Assembly: GCA_018971765.1 (NCBI GenBank)
Contig: JAGXAA010000052.1
Coordinates: 1-6,294, forward strand
Direction of reading: 5' to 3'
DNA length: 6,294 nt
Origin: Patescibacteria group bacterium
GTDB taxonomy: Bacteria > Patescibacteriota > Minisyncoccia > Phycocordibacterales > GWA1-40-21
The position numbers and the translations under genes are program-made. The notes under the pieces are model-generated. The model was not told where the DNA came from. It saw only the letters and a list, made by a program, of their open reading frames with translations, and made no database searches. Below, piece after piece: positions 1 through 5,650 of the stretch (its first letter is position 1; each line of letters opens with the position of its first letter).

Positions 1-1
1 C

Positions 2-1303
2 ATATTGATTTTTATCTTTGCTCTTTGGCTTTCTCTTGCCATAAGAAGTGGCTGGTTTCCCTCGCTGGCTGAATTTTACGCGCACTTGACGCCTTTTTCT
101 TTTATATTTTTGACTTGGATTTTTTCTTTTTTCATCGCCGGTCTTTACGAAAAACACACGGTGACGCTCAAAAGTAAACTGCCGAATGTCATCTTGAAGA
201 CTCAAATATTCAACAGCGTCATAGCCGCCCTGTTTTTTTATCTTGTTCCGTATTTCGGCATCGCTCCGAAAACGATACTCTTTATTTATCTTTTTGTTTC
301 CTTCTTCCTCGTGCTTGCGTGGAGGATTTACGGCGAGAGTTTGTTCGGATTTAAGGAGAGAGAGAAAGCCATTCTCATAGGAAGCGGGGAAGAAATGCAT
401 GATCTCAAAGACGAAGTTAACAACAATTATCGTTACAGTCTGGAGTTCGTATCCTCAATCGATCTCGATAAAATTGACAGTCTGGATTTTCAAAGCGAAA
501 TATTGGATAGGATATACGCGGAGGGGATTTCCATTATCGTGATTGACCTTTTAAACAAAAAAGTGGAGCCGATACTGCCTCATCTCTACAATCTGATATT
601 TTCCAAAATAAAATTCGTGGACATGCACAAAATCTACGAAGATATTTTTGACCGAATGCCGCTTTCGCTTTTGAAATACAACTGGTTTCTTGAAAACATA
701 TCTTTCGCTCAGAGGATTGGCTATGACGCTCTCAAAAGGGGGACGGATATAGGGCTGTCGTTCTTGTTGGGGATTATTTCGCTAATATTTTATCCTTTTG
801 CAATTTTGCTTATCAAGATTGATGATGGCGGACCGATTTTCATCTCGCAGGAAAGAGTGGGACGGAATAACAAGATAATAAAAATTATGAAATTCAGAAG
901 CATGAGCGTGAATGATGACGGTGTCACTGAGAAAGAAAAGGTAAGGAAAATAACAAGAGCGGGAAGCTTTTTAAGAAAGACGAGAATAGATGAATTGCCC
1001 CAACTTTGGAGCGTACTCAAGGGCGACATGTCGCTTGTCGGACCTAGACCAGAAATGCCTTCTCTCGTGAAGTTATACGAAAAAGAAATTTCCTATTACA
1101 ATATCCGCCATCTCATCAAGCCGGGACTTTCAGGCTGGGCGCAACTTTACCACAGCACTCCGCCCAAATTTGACGCGGGAAGCAAAGAAACGAAAATAAA
1201 ACTTTCTTACGACCTTTACTACATCAAGAACCACTCTTTCCTTCTTGATCTGAAAATTGTTCTAAAAACTCTGAAAGCCCTTTTGTCAAGAAGTGGGGTG
1301 TGA
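2..1303 (+). CDS. Undecaprenyl-phosphate sugar-1-phosphate transferase (polyprenyl glycosylphosphotransferase), 5' partial
   Basis: Membrane enzyme of the bacterial sugar transferase family (WbaP/WcaJ-like architecture), which moves a sugar-1-phosphate from a nucleotide sugar to undecaprenyl phosphate and so starts a lipid-linked glycan. The frame is open to the window edge. The first possible start is TTG at 5, but residues 1-14 already look like the inside of a membrane helix, so the true start is probably upstream. Counting from 5: membrane segments at about 1-14, 31-47, 68-85 and 89-106; a Rossmann-like CoA-binding-type region starting with the GSG at 126-128; a further hydrophobic segment at 249-272; then the catalytic domain to residue 432. 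Key motifs are DGGPIF (274-279), KFRSM (296-300), RIDELPQLW (327-335, containing the Asp329-Glu330 catalytic dyad known from PglC-type enzymes) and GPRPE (346-350). The sugar specificity cannot be read from the sequence. It ends in TGA immediately before the next promoter. Confidence 0.93.
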   Translation: MLIFIFALWLSLAIRSGWFPSLAEFYAHLTPFSFIFLTWIFSFFIAGLYEKHTVTLKSKLPNVILKTQIFNSVIAALFFYLVPYFGIAPKTILFIYLFVSFFLVLAWRIYGESLFGFKEREKAILIGSGEEMHDLKDEVNNNYRYSLEFVSSIDLDKIDSLDFQSEILDRIYAEGISIIVIDLLNKKVEPILPHLYNLIFSKIKFVDMHKIYEDIFDRMPLSLLKYNWFLENISFAQRIGYDALKRGTDIGLSFLLGIISLIFYPFAILLIKIDDGGPIFISQERVGRNNKIIKIMKFRSMSVNDDGVTEKEKVRKITRAGSFLRKTRIDELPQLWSVLKGDMSLVGPRPEMPSLVKLYEKEISYYNIRHLIKPGLSGWAQLYHSTPPKFDAGSKETKIKLSYDLYYIKNHSFLLDLKIVLKTLKALLSRSGV

Positions 1304-1309
1304 TATAGT
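1283..1309 (+). promoter_or_regulatory. Predicted extended -10 promoter for the small envelope protein gene
   Basis: TTGTCA at 1283-1288 and TATAGT at 1304-1309 are separated by 15 bases. TG at 1301-1302 lies one base before the -10 hexamer, giving an extended -10 (TGATATAGT) that can offset the short spacer. The promoter overlaps the 3' end and stop codon of the sugar transferase gene. Transcription would begin near 1315-1317. This is a sigma-70-type pattern match only. Confidence 0.55.
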
Positions 1310-1341
1310 AAAAAGTGTTAATAATTTACAATCATCAATCT

Positions 1342-1812
1342 ATGAATAAAAAAGGTTTTACGGCATATTTCATTGTTTTGATTGTCGCCATTGCGGGTGT
1401 AATGGGATATTTGGCGTTAGCAAAAAAACAAGAACCGGTTATGCAACAAATTAATGCGATATCTTCAACTAAAACTTATATTACGCCAAATAATATCGCC
1501 AAAGAATCCGGAAAGATATTTAAATTTCAATACCCTGTCGGATTTACTGTGATTGAAGGCGATTATAAAACTCCCGGTGGGAGCCGTTTCCCAGACATAT
1601 CCATATCAAAAGACGGCGGAGCTGGAATTGATGTCGTTCGTATTCCCGGCGGCATATCTACCGGTCCGGAAATTACTTGCGAAAATTACGCGACGGTAGC
1701 GTATAAGTGCGTTGAGTTAAAAAGTCATGTTGTAATGACGAGTAGCAAAGATCAATCAGTGCTCAATGCGTTTGATTTAATCACGAAAACCTTAGAAATC
1801 GAACGATTTTAA
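1342..1812 (+). CDS. Small single-pass membrane or secreted protein of unknown function with pilin-like N-terminus
   Basis: I do not recognise a specific family. From ATG 1342 the protein is 156 aa. It begins MNKKGFTAYF, a short basic stretch followed by a hydrophobic helix at about residues 7-25. This resembles a type IV prepilin leader (cleavage after the Gly of KGFT), but the Glu normally found at position +5 of mature pilins is absent: Phe is there. The rest is a polar, probably extracytoplasmic domain with two cysteines (113 and 123) that could form a disulfide. The FKFQYPVGFTV segment and the C-terminal AFDLITKTLEI recall PsbP/Mog1-like lipoprotein-type domains common in these genomes, which is only a resemblance. 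An in-frame GTG at 1315 would add nine residues (165 aa) and would lie almost at the predicted transcription start. ATG 1342 is preferred because it puts the basic residues directly before the membrane helix. No Shine-Dalgarno precedes either start. The gene is more A+T-rich than its neighbours. Confidence 0.75.
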   Translation: MNKKGFTAYFIVLIVAIAGVMGYLALAKKQEPVMQQINAISSTKTYITPNNIAKESGKIFKFQYPVGFTVIEGDYKTPGGSRFPDISISKDGGAGIDVVRIPGGISTGPEITCENYATVAYKCVELKSHVVMTSSKDQSVLNAFDLITKTLEIERF

Positions 1813-1873
1813 GTTTTCTAATTTTTCCGTTTCGTAATTCAAAGAAGTTTATTTTAAATCTTTTCTAAAAGTA

Positions 1874-1901
1874 TTGCCAACAATCAAAAAGTATATATAC
1901 T
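1874..1901 (+). promoter_or_regulatory. Predicted secD promoter, probably giving a leaderless mRNA
   Basis: TTGCCA at 1874-1879, a 16-base spacer and TATACT at 1896-1901 form a good sigma-70-type promoter. The -10 hexamer sits inside the palindrome GTATATATAC (1891-1900). The secD ATG starts at 1909, eight bases past the last -10 base, which is about where transcription should start. The mRNA would therefore begin at or within a base or two of the start codon. The rest of the 1813-1908 gap is A+T-rich and shows no convincing terminator for the upstream gene. Confidence 0.65.
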
Positions 1902-1908
1902 AAACCGT

Positions 1909-3243
1909 ATGTTTAAATACAGAATATGGGCTTTGGCGCTGATATTGATCTCAGTTGGAATCGGCTATTTTGTTTATTCAACTGAGAATAAAGATTCTTC
2001 TCTTAAGTTTAAATTGGGACTAGATTTAAATGGCGGAACAGAGCTCATATACAGAGCTGACACATCAAAAGTCGCGCCTCAAGACATTAAAGACAGAATG
2101 ACGGCGCTTCGCGATGTGATAGAAAGAAGGGTCAATCCTTTCGGCGTGGGCGAGCAAATCGTTCAAGTGGAGAAGGTCGGAATTCTTGGAAACAATCAAG
2201 AAAATCGGCTTATTGTCGATTTGCCCGGCATTACCGATGTCAGCGAGGCGAAGGAGAGAATAGGTAAAACCCCGCTTTTGGAATTCAAGCTAATCAAGCC
2301 GGAAGTTTCCAAAATGACTCCGGAAGAAATAAAAAAGAAGACCGTTGAGGAACTTTTCACGGACACTGGACTTACGGGAAGATTGCTTAAAAATTCCTCG
2401 CTTGAATTCGGCAATACTTTGAACGAGCCGATGGTGGCGCTTCAATTCAACAGCGAAGGAGAAGCGCTGTTTGATAAAATCACCAAAGAAAATGTCGGGC
2501 AAACTCTGGCCATATTCTTGGATGGAAATCTTATATCTCGCCCGGTAATCAGGGAAGAAATAAGAGGCGGACGAGCGACTATTTCAGGAGGATTCACCGG
2601 TCAAAATGGATTGAAAGAAGCGAGAGATCTTGTCGCCAATCTCAATCTTGGCGCTCTTCCCATGCCGATTGAAGGAGTGTCTACGCAGACGGTCGGCGCG
2701 TCCTTGGGCGCGGAAGCGTTGAATGCCGGAATGAAAGCGGGAATTTACGCTTTTATCATTATCGCTCTGTTTCTTGTCATTTGGTACAGACTATCAGGAC
2801 TTATCGCGGTCTTGTCTCTGTCCGCTTATGTCGCCATCAACCTCGCCCTTTATAAAATAATTCCAGTGACAATGAGCTCGGCGGGAATTGCCGGTTTTAT
2901 TCTCTCCGTCGGTATGGCGGTTGACGCAAACATACTCATTTTTGAAAGGATGAAAGAAGAATTGAAAAAAGGAAGAGGACTTGAAGAATCCATGAAAGAC
3001 GGTTTTGGCCGAGCCTGGCTTTCCATTCGCGACAGCAACATTTCAAGCATCATCACGGCTATCGTCCTATTTATCTTTTCCAGCAATTCGATCGTAAAGG
3101 GCTTCGCTCTTGTCTTTGGAATCGGTGTCGGCGTAAGTATGTTCACCGCGATTACGGTTTCAAGAACTTTCCTCTTTGCCGTTAAGAACAGGGGAGAAGG
3201 AAGGTTGGCAAGATTTTTATTCAGCAGCGGAATAATAAATTAG
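1909..3243 (+). CDS. secD: Protein translocase subunit SecD
   Basis: SecD works with SecF at the SecYEG channel, using the proton motive force to pull exported proteins out on the outer side of the membrane. Visible order: membrane helix 1 at about 6-24; the conserved LGLDLNGG motif (36-43) at the start of the periplasmic-type P1 domain; IERRVNPFGVGE and RLIVDLPG typical of that domain; then five C-terminal helices beginning near 277. The family motif GMAVDANILIFER is at 335-347, with Asp339 the conserved acidic residue in the membrane. At 444 aa it is clearly shorter than E. coli SecD (615 aa); the reduction is in the extracytoplasmic part, as in other compact SecD proteins. The ATG at 1909 starts MFKYR, a sensible inner end for helix 1. 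No ribosome binding site precedes it. The TAG stop (3241-3243) is part of the first unit of the repeat that follows. secF comes next, the usual order. Confidence 0.97.
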   Translation: MFKYRIWALALILISVGIGYFVYSTENKDSSLKFKLGLDLNGGTELIYRADTSKVAPQDIKDRMTALRDVIERRVNPFGVGEQIVQVEKVGILGNNQENRLIVDLPGITDVSEAKERIGKTPLLEFKLIKPEVSKMTPEEIKKKTVEELFTDTGLTGRLLKNSSLEFGNTLNEPMVALQFNSEGEALFDKITKENVGQTLAIFLDGNLISRPVIREEIRGGRATISGGFTGQNGLKEARDLVANLNLGALPMPIEGVSTQTVGASLGAEALNAGMKAGIYAFIIIALFLVIWYRLSGLIAVLSLSAYVAINLALYKIIPVTMSSAGIAGFILSVGMAVDANILIFERMKEELKKGRGLEESMKDGFGRAWLSIRDSNISSIITAIVLFIFSSNSIVKGFALVFGIGVGVSMFTAITVSRTFLFAVKNRGEGRLARFLFSSGIIN

Positions 3244-3332
3244 GTTGTAGGTATTAGGCAGTAGGTTGTAGGGAAAAAATCAATTTCTTAATCCCGAACC
3301 TAAGACCTAAAACCTATCACCTATAACCTAAA
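3239..3332 (+). repeat. Heptad-repeat inverted element 1, between secD and secF
   Basis: The left arm (3239-3273) is five consecutive 7-base units of the form NNTAGGT (two with a changed last base). After an A+T-rich spacer, the right arm (3298-3332) is five consecutive units in opposite orientation (ACCTANN), again in strict 7-base phase. Pairing 3240-3273 with 3298-3331 matches 25 of 34 positions by my hand count. The mismatches fall in the two- or three-base linkers while the TAGG cores always pair. The first unit contains the secD stop codon, and the right arm ends two bases before the secF ATG. It shares CACCTATAACCTA (3318-3330) with element 2 (4329-4341), so the two are members of one repeat family. 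Function unknown. It is not a classic terminator, because no T-run follows the stem. Confidence 0.85.
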
Positions 3333-3334
3333 CA

Positions 3335-4249
3335 ATGTTTATAATCAAATACAGAAAAATATTTTACGCCTTGTCGGGAATTTTAATAGCGATGTCTGTC
3401 GCGGCTCTTCTTGTTTGGGGGCTTAATTTAGGAATAGATTTCAAAGGTGGAGCGATTGTCGAAGTCTCCTATCCCGAGGGCAGACCGGAAATCGACGCGG
3501 TGAAGGTAAATTTAGACAAGCTTTCTCTGGGCGCTTATTCGCTACAGCCCGCCGGCGGCGACGGCTTCATCTTGAGGAGCAGAATGATAAACGACGCGGA
3601 GAGGCCCTTGGTTCAAGAATCTTTCTCGCTTAAAAATGCCAAAAAAATTGAAATCAAAAGATTCAATTCCGTCGGCCCGATTCTCGGCAAAGAAGCCGCC
3701 ACAAAATCGATGATTTCTCTTTTCATAGTCATCTTCTGCATCGTTATCTTCATTTCGTTCGCTTTCAGAAAAGTCTCGGAACCGGTCTCTTCTTGGAAAT
3801 ACGGCTTCGTGGCAATTATAGCTCTCTTGCATGATGTGCTTGTTCCTACGGGAGTCTTTGCCGTCCTCGGGCATTATTACGGTTATGAGGTGGACACTCT
3901 TTTCGTGACGGCGCTTTTGGTGGTCTTGGGTTTTTCGGTTCATGACACGATCGTTGTCTTTGACAGAGTCAGGGAAAATCTTAATCTATCTAAGGGGCAC
4001 AGAGAAAAAAATTCATTTGATAAAATTGTCGGCCAGAGCGTCAGTCAAACATTCGTGAGATCAATCAACACATCTCTTACGACCATCTTGGCTCTTGCCG
4101 CTCTTTACATATTCGGCGCCGAATCAACGAGACATTTCTCTCTCGCTCTAATCGTGGGAATCACTGCCGGAACATATTCCTCAATCTTTCTTGGCTCTCC
4201 TCTTCTCGTCACTCTCGAAAAATGGCAGAGCAGAAAAAATAGTGATTAG
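3335..4249 (+). CDS. secF: Protein translocase subunit SecF
   Basis: Partner of SecD in the Sec translocase accessory complex in the cytoplasmic membrane. At 304 aa it is close to the usual family length (E. coli about 323). Helix 1 is at about 10-30, followed by LGIDFKGG (32-39), the signature opening the small extracytoplasmic domain. SVGPILGKE precedes helix 2 (about 127-146). Next come HDVLVPTGVFAVLG and the motif GFSVHDTIVVFDRVREN starting at 199, in which Asp204 is the conserved intramembrane acidic residue. QSVSQTFVRSINTSLTT and the last two hydrophobic segments complete the fold. The ATG at 3335 begins MFIIKYRK directly before helix 1 and follows repeat element 1 by two bases, leaving no room for a conventional ribosome binding site. 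A TATAAC inside the repeat (3322-3327) lies eight bases before the ATG, the same spacing as at secD, but no -35 accompanies it. The gene is otherwise likely cotranscribed with secD. Its TAG stop (4247-4249) lies in the first unit of element 2. Confidence 0.97.
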   Translation: MFIIKYRKIFYALSGILIAMSVAALLVWGLNLGIDFKGGAIVEVSYPEGRPEIDAVKVNLDKLSLGAYSLQPAGGDGFILRSRMINDAERPLVQESFSLKNAKKIEIKRFNSVGPILGKEAATKSMISLFIVIFCIVIFISFAFRKVSEPVSSWKYGFVAIIALLHDVLVPTGVFAVLGHYYGYEVDTLFVTALLVVLGFSVHDTIVVFDRVRENLNLSKGHREKNSFDKIVGQSVSQTFVRSINTSLTTILALAALYIFGAESTRHFSLALIVGITAGTYSSIFLGSPLLVTLEKWQSRKNSD

Positions 4250-4364
4250 GTTCTAGTGACTAGTTTCTAGGTTTTAGGGAATAGGATCTATGTGTTTATA
4301 ATTCCTAATTTCTTTTCTCTAAACCTAACACCTATAACCTAGCCACTACAAACTAATTGCTATT
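4245..4364 (+). repeat. Heptad-repeat inverted element 2, between secF and the rRNA promoter
   Basis: From 4246 to 4287 there are six 7-base units of the form NTAGNNN (mostly NTAGGNN) in unbroken phase. From 4323 to 4364 there are six 7-base units of the inverted type, in phase and decaying outward (ACCTAAC, ACCTATA, ACCTAGC, then diverged copies). Pairing 4245-4278 with 4324-4357 matches 28 of 34 positions by hand count, leaving a T-rich loop of about 45 bases. It shares 13 identical bases with element 1. The secF stop codon lies in the first unit, and the last unit overlaps by two bases the -35 box of the rRNA promoter. It could slow or end secF transcription, but there is no T-run after the stem. 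Confidence 0.8.
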
Positions 4365-4390
4365 GACTCTCAAATGAATATATATATAAT
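4363..4390 (+). promoter_or_regulatory. Predicted strong rRNA operon promoter
   Basis: TTGACT (4363-4368, five of six consensus bases) and a perfect TATAAT (4385-4390) are 16 bases apart, the best promoter match in the window. The predicted start near 4397 lies directly before a boxB-like hairpin and a boxA, which supports its role in driving the 16S gene about 346 bases downstream. Confidence 0.8.
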
Positions 4391-4398
4391 GTCTAAAT

Positions 4399-4430
4399 CC
4401 TTGAATTTTCAAGGAAGTGCTCTTTGAAAT
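4399..4430 (+). promoter_or_regulatory. rRNA antitermination site: boxB-like hairpin plus boxA
   Basis: CCTTGAA (4399-4405) and TTCAAGG (4408-4414) form a hairpin; the innermost pair or two must open to make the loop. TGCTCTTTGAAAT follows at 4418-4430 and matches bacterial rRNA boxA sequences (E. coli TGCTCTTTAACA; Bacillus TGTTCTTTGAAAA). boxA RNA is bound by NusB-S10 to build an antitermination complex that keeps polymerase going through structured rRNA. The hairpin-then-boxA order just after the promoter is that of rRNA leaders. Only boxA is strongly conserved; the boxB label rests on position and shape. Confidence 0.7.
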
Positions 4431-4482
4431 AATAATTGAACGTATTTACAAATTATACGTGCAAGTCCAAAATATTTTTTTG

Positions 4483-4600
4483 TCCGCCATTTTTATATAA
4501 GGGGTATTCAACCCTTATATTTTGACTTCGACTCGCGGGTCATGTCCTCGATAAGAATCGGGACGCGACTCCGCTCGCTAGTCAAAATAAAACAGGCGGA
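4483..4600 (+). repeat. Nested inverted repeats in the rRNA leader
   Basis: The outer ends TCCGCC (4483-4488) and GGCGGA (4595-4600) are complementary, and the complementarity continues imperfectly into TTTTAT at 4491-4496 with its counterpart in 4585-4592. Inside are two perfect stems: ATATAAGGG (4495-4503) with CCCTTATAT (4512-4520), and TATTTTGACT (4518-4527) with AGTCAAAATA (4580-4589). They overlap by three bases, so they compete at the junction. The second encloses a small hairpin, GTCCTCGAT (4544-4552) with ATCGGGAC (4557-4564), having one bulged T. This 118-base block could be a folded leader domain or a small MITE-like insertion; no clear target duplication is seen. Confidence 0.6.
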
Positions 4601-4698
4601 ATAATGATTCAACTTAAAAAAGTGGTTGGGATTAAGCAGTCTGGAATAAAGTAAATGATTAGCATCCTTTGTTTTGTTCCGTTCAACTTTGTTCACTG

Positions 4699-4730
4699 GA
4701 TTTTTTATTCGCTTCGGCAAATAAAAAATT
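4699..4730 (+). other. C(UUCG)G-capped hairpin just before the 16S gene
   Basis: TTTTTTATTCGC (4701-4712), the loop TTCG (4713-4716) and GCAAATAAAAAA (4717-4728) form a 12-position stem with a single C-A mismatch (4710 and 4719), extendable by an A-T pair and a G-T pair. The loop is the exceptionally stable C(UUCG)G tetraloop. The stem ends 12 bases before the mature 16S 5' end. It is not a + strand terminator, since no T-run follows. Confidence 0.7.
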
Positions 4731-4810
4731 AAAGCAAACAATTTATATTAGAGTTTGATCCTAGCTCAGGATGAACGCTGGCGGCGTGGGTAAGGCATGC
4801 AAGTCGAACG

Positions 4811-4864
4811 CCTCTCACCAATTTTGAGCTTTAGAAATTTCTAGAGAACAAAATTGGTGAGGGG
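4811..4864 (+). other. Extended helix 6 (V1) of 16S rRNA
   Basis: CTCACCAATTTTG (4814-4826) pairs perfectly with 4849-4861, and three more pairs (one of them G-U) extend the base to 4811/4864. An inner hairpin, CTTTAGA (4829-4835) with TCTAGAG (4840-4846), caps it. The segment is 54 bases where E. coli has about 32, so V1 is a long two-tier hairpin. Confidence 0.85.
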
Positions 4865-5618
4865 AGTGGCGAACGAGGTAGTAATAAGCAGGTACGAACC
4901 GAGAAGTCAGGAATAGTCCGCCGAAAGGCGGGTTAATACTTGATAGTCCCTACGGGGTAAAGATTTATCGCTTCTTGATCGGCCTGCTCGATATCAGCTA
5001 GTTGGTAGGGTAATGGCCTACCAAGGCTATGACGTCTAGGGGAGCTGAGAGGCTGACCCCCACCGATGGAACTGAGACACGGTCCATACACCTACGGGTG
5101 GCCGCAGTCGAGAATCTTCCGCAATGGGCGAAAGCCTGACGGAGCGACGCCGCGTGATTGATGAAGTCCTTAGGGATGTAAAAATCTTTTATGAGGGAGG
5201 AAGTTTATTGACGTTACCTCATGAATAAGGGGTTGCAAAACTCGTGCCAGCAGCAGCGGTAATACGAGTGCCCCGAGCGTTATCCGGAATCATTGGGCGT
5301 AAAGGATGTGCAGGCGGTTTTGTTAGTCTTTTGTTAAGTCTCTCGGCTTAACCGGGAAAATGCAAAGGAAACGGCAAGACTTGAGGGTGCGAGGGGTCTA
5401 TGGAACTCATGGTGTAGGGGTGAAATCTGTTGATATCATGGGGAACACCAAAAGCGAAGGCAATAGACTGGAGCATTCCTGACGCTGAAACATGAAAGCG
5501 TGGGTAGCGAATGGGATTAGATACCCCAGTAGTCCACGCCCTAAACTATCTTCTCTGGCTTTTCGGAGTATCGACCCTCTGAGAGGCGAAGCTAACGCGT
5601 TAAGAGAAGCGCCTGGGT

Positions 5619-5650
<32 letters not shown>

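Larger units (their letters stand above)
4397..4742 (+). other. Transcribed 16S rRNA leader (5' external spacer)
   Basis: About 346 bases lie between the predicted transcription start and the 16S 5' end. Besides the antitermination site they contain a 6-bp inverted repeat (ACGTAT 4440-4445 with ATACGT 4455-4460), the nested inverted repeats at 4483-4600, an unstructured-looking A/T-rich part at about 4601-4698, and the hairpin at 4699-4730. No credible protein gene is present. Part of this leader normally pairs with sequence downstream of 16S to form the processing stem; that partner lies outside the window. Confidence 0.65.

Noticed and set aside
1301..1324. UGA recoded as glycine, as in Gracilibacteria and Absconditabacteria
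   Set aside because: No in-frame TGA occurs inside any of the four protein genes, and the TGA at 1301 falls where family members end.
3239..3332. CRISPR array or telomere-like repeat
   Set aside because: The repeat unit is 7 bases with no spacers, and the array is inverted within about 90 bases, so it is neither a CRISPR array nor a chromosome end.
3542..3943. Minus-strand open frame of 133 codons opposite secF
   Set aside because: Antisense shadow of a well-supported secF; the peptide is highly charged with no recognisable fold.
4495..4523. Hairpin ATATAAGGG/CCCTTATAT followed by TTT as an intrinsic terminator
   Set aside because: The stem is mostly A-T and the T-run is only three or four bases. 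It also lies between the rRNA promoter and 16S, where termination would be counterproductive and boxA is present.
4626..4652. Possible second rRNA promoter (TTGGGA, 15 bases, TAAAGT)
   Set aside because: Both boxes are poor matches, the spacer is short and there is no extended -10. The promoter at 4363-4390 is far stronger and precedes boxA.
4508..4741. Minus-strand open frame of 77 codons in the rRNA leader
   Set aside because: It lies wholly inside the transcribed 16S leader, runs across the inverted repeats, shows no domain or start signal, and its sequence is explained by the hairpin-forming DNA.
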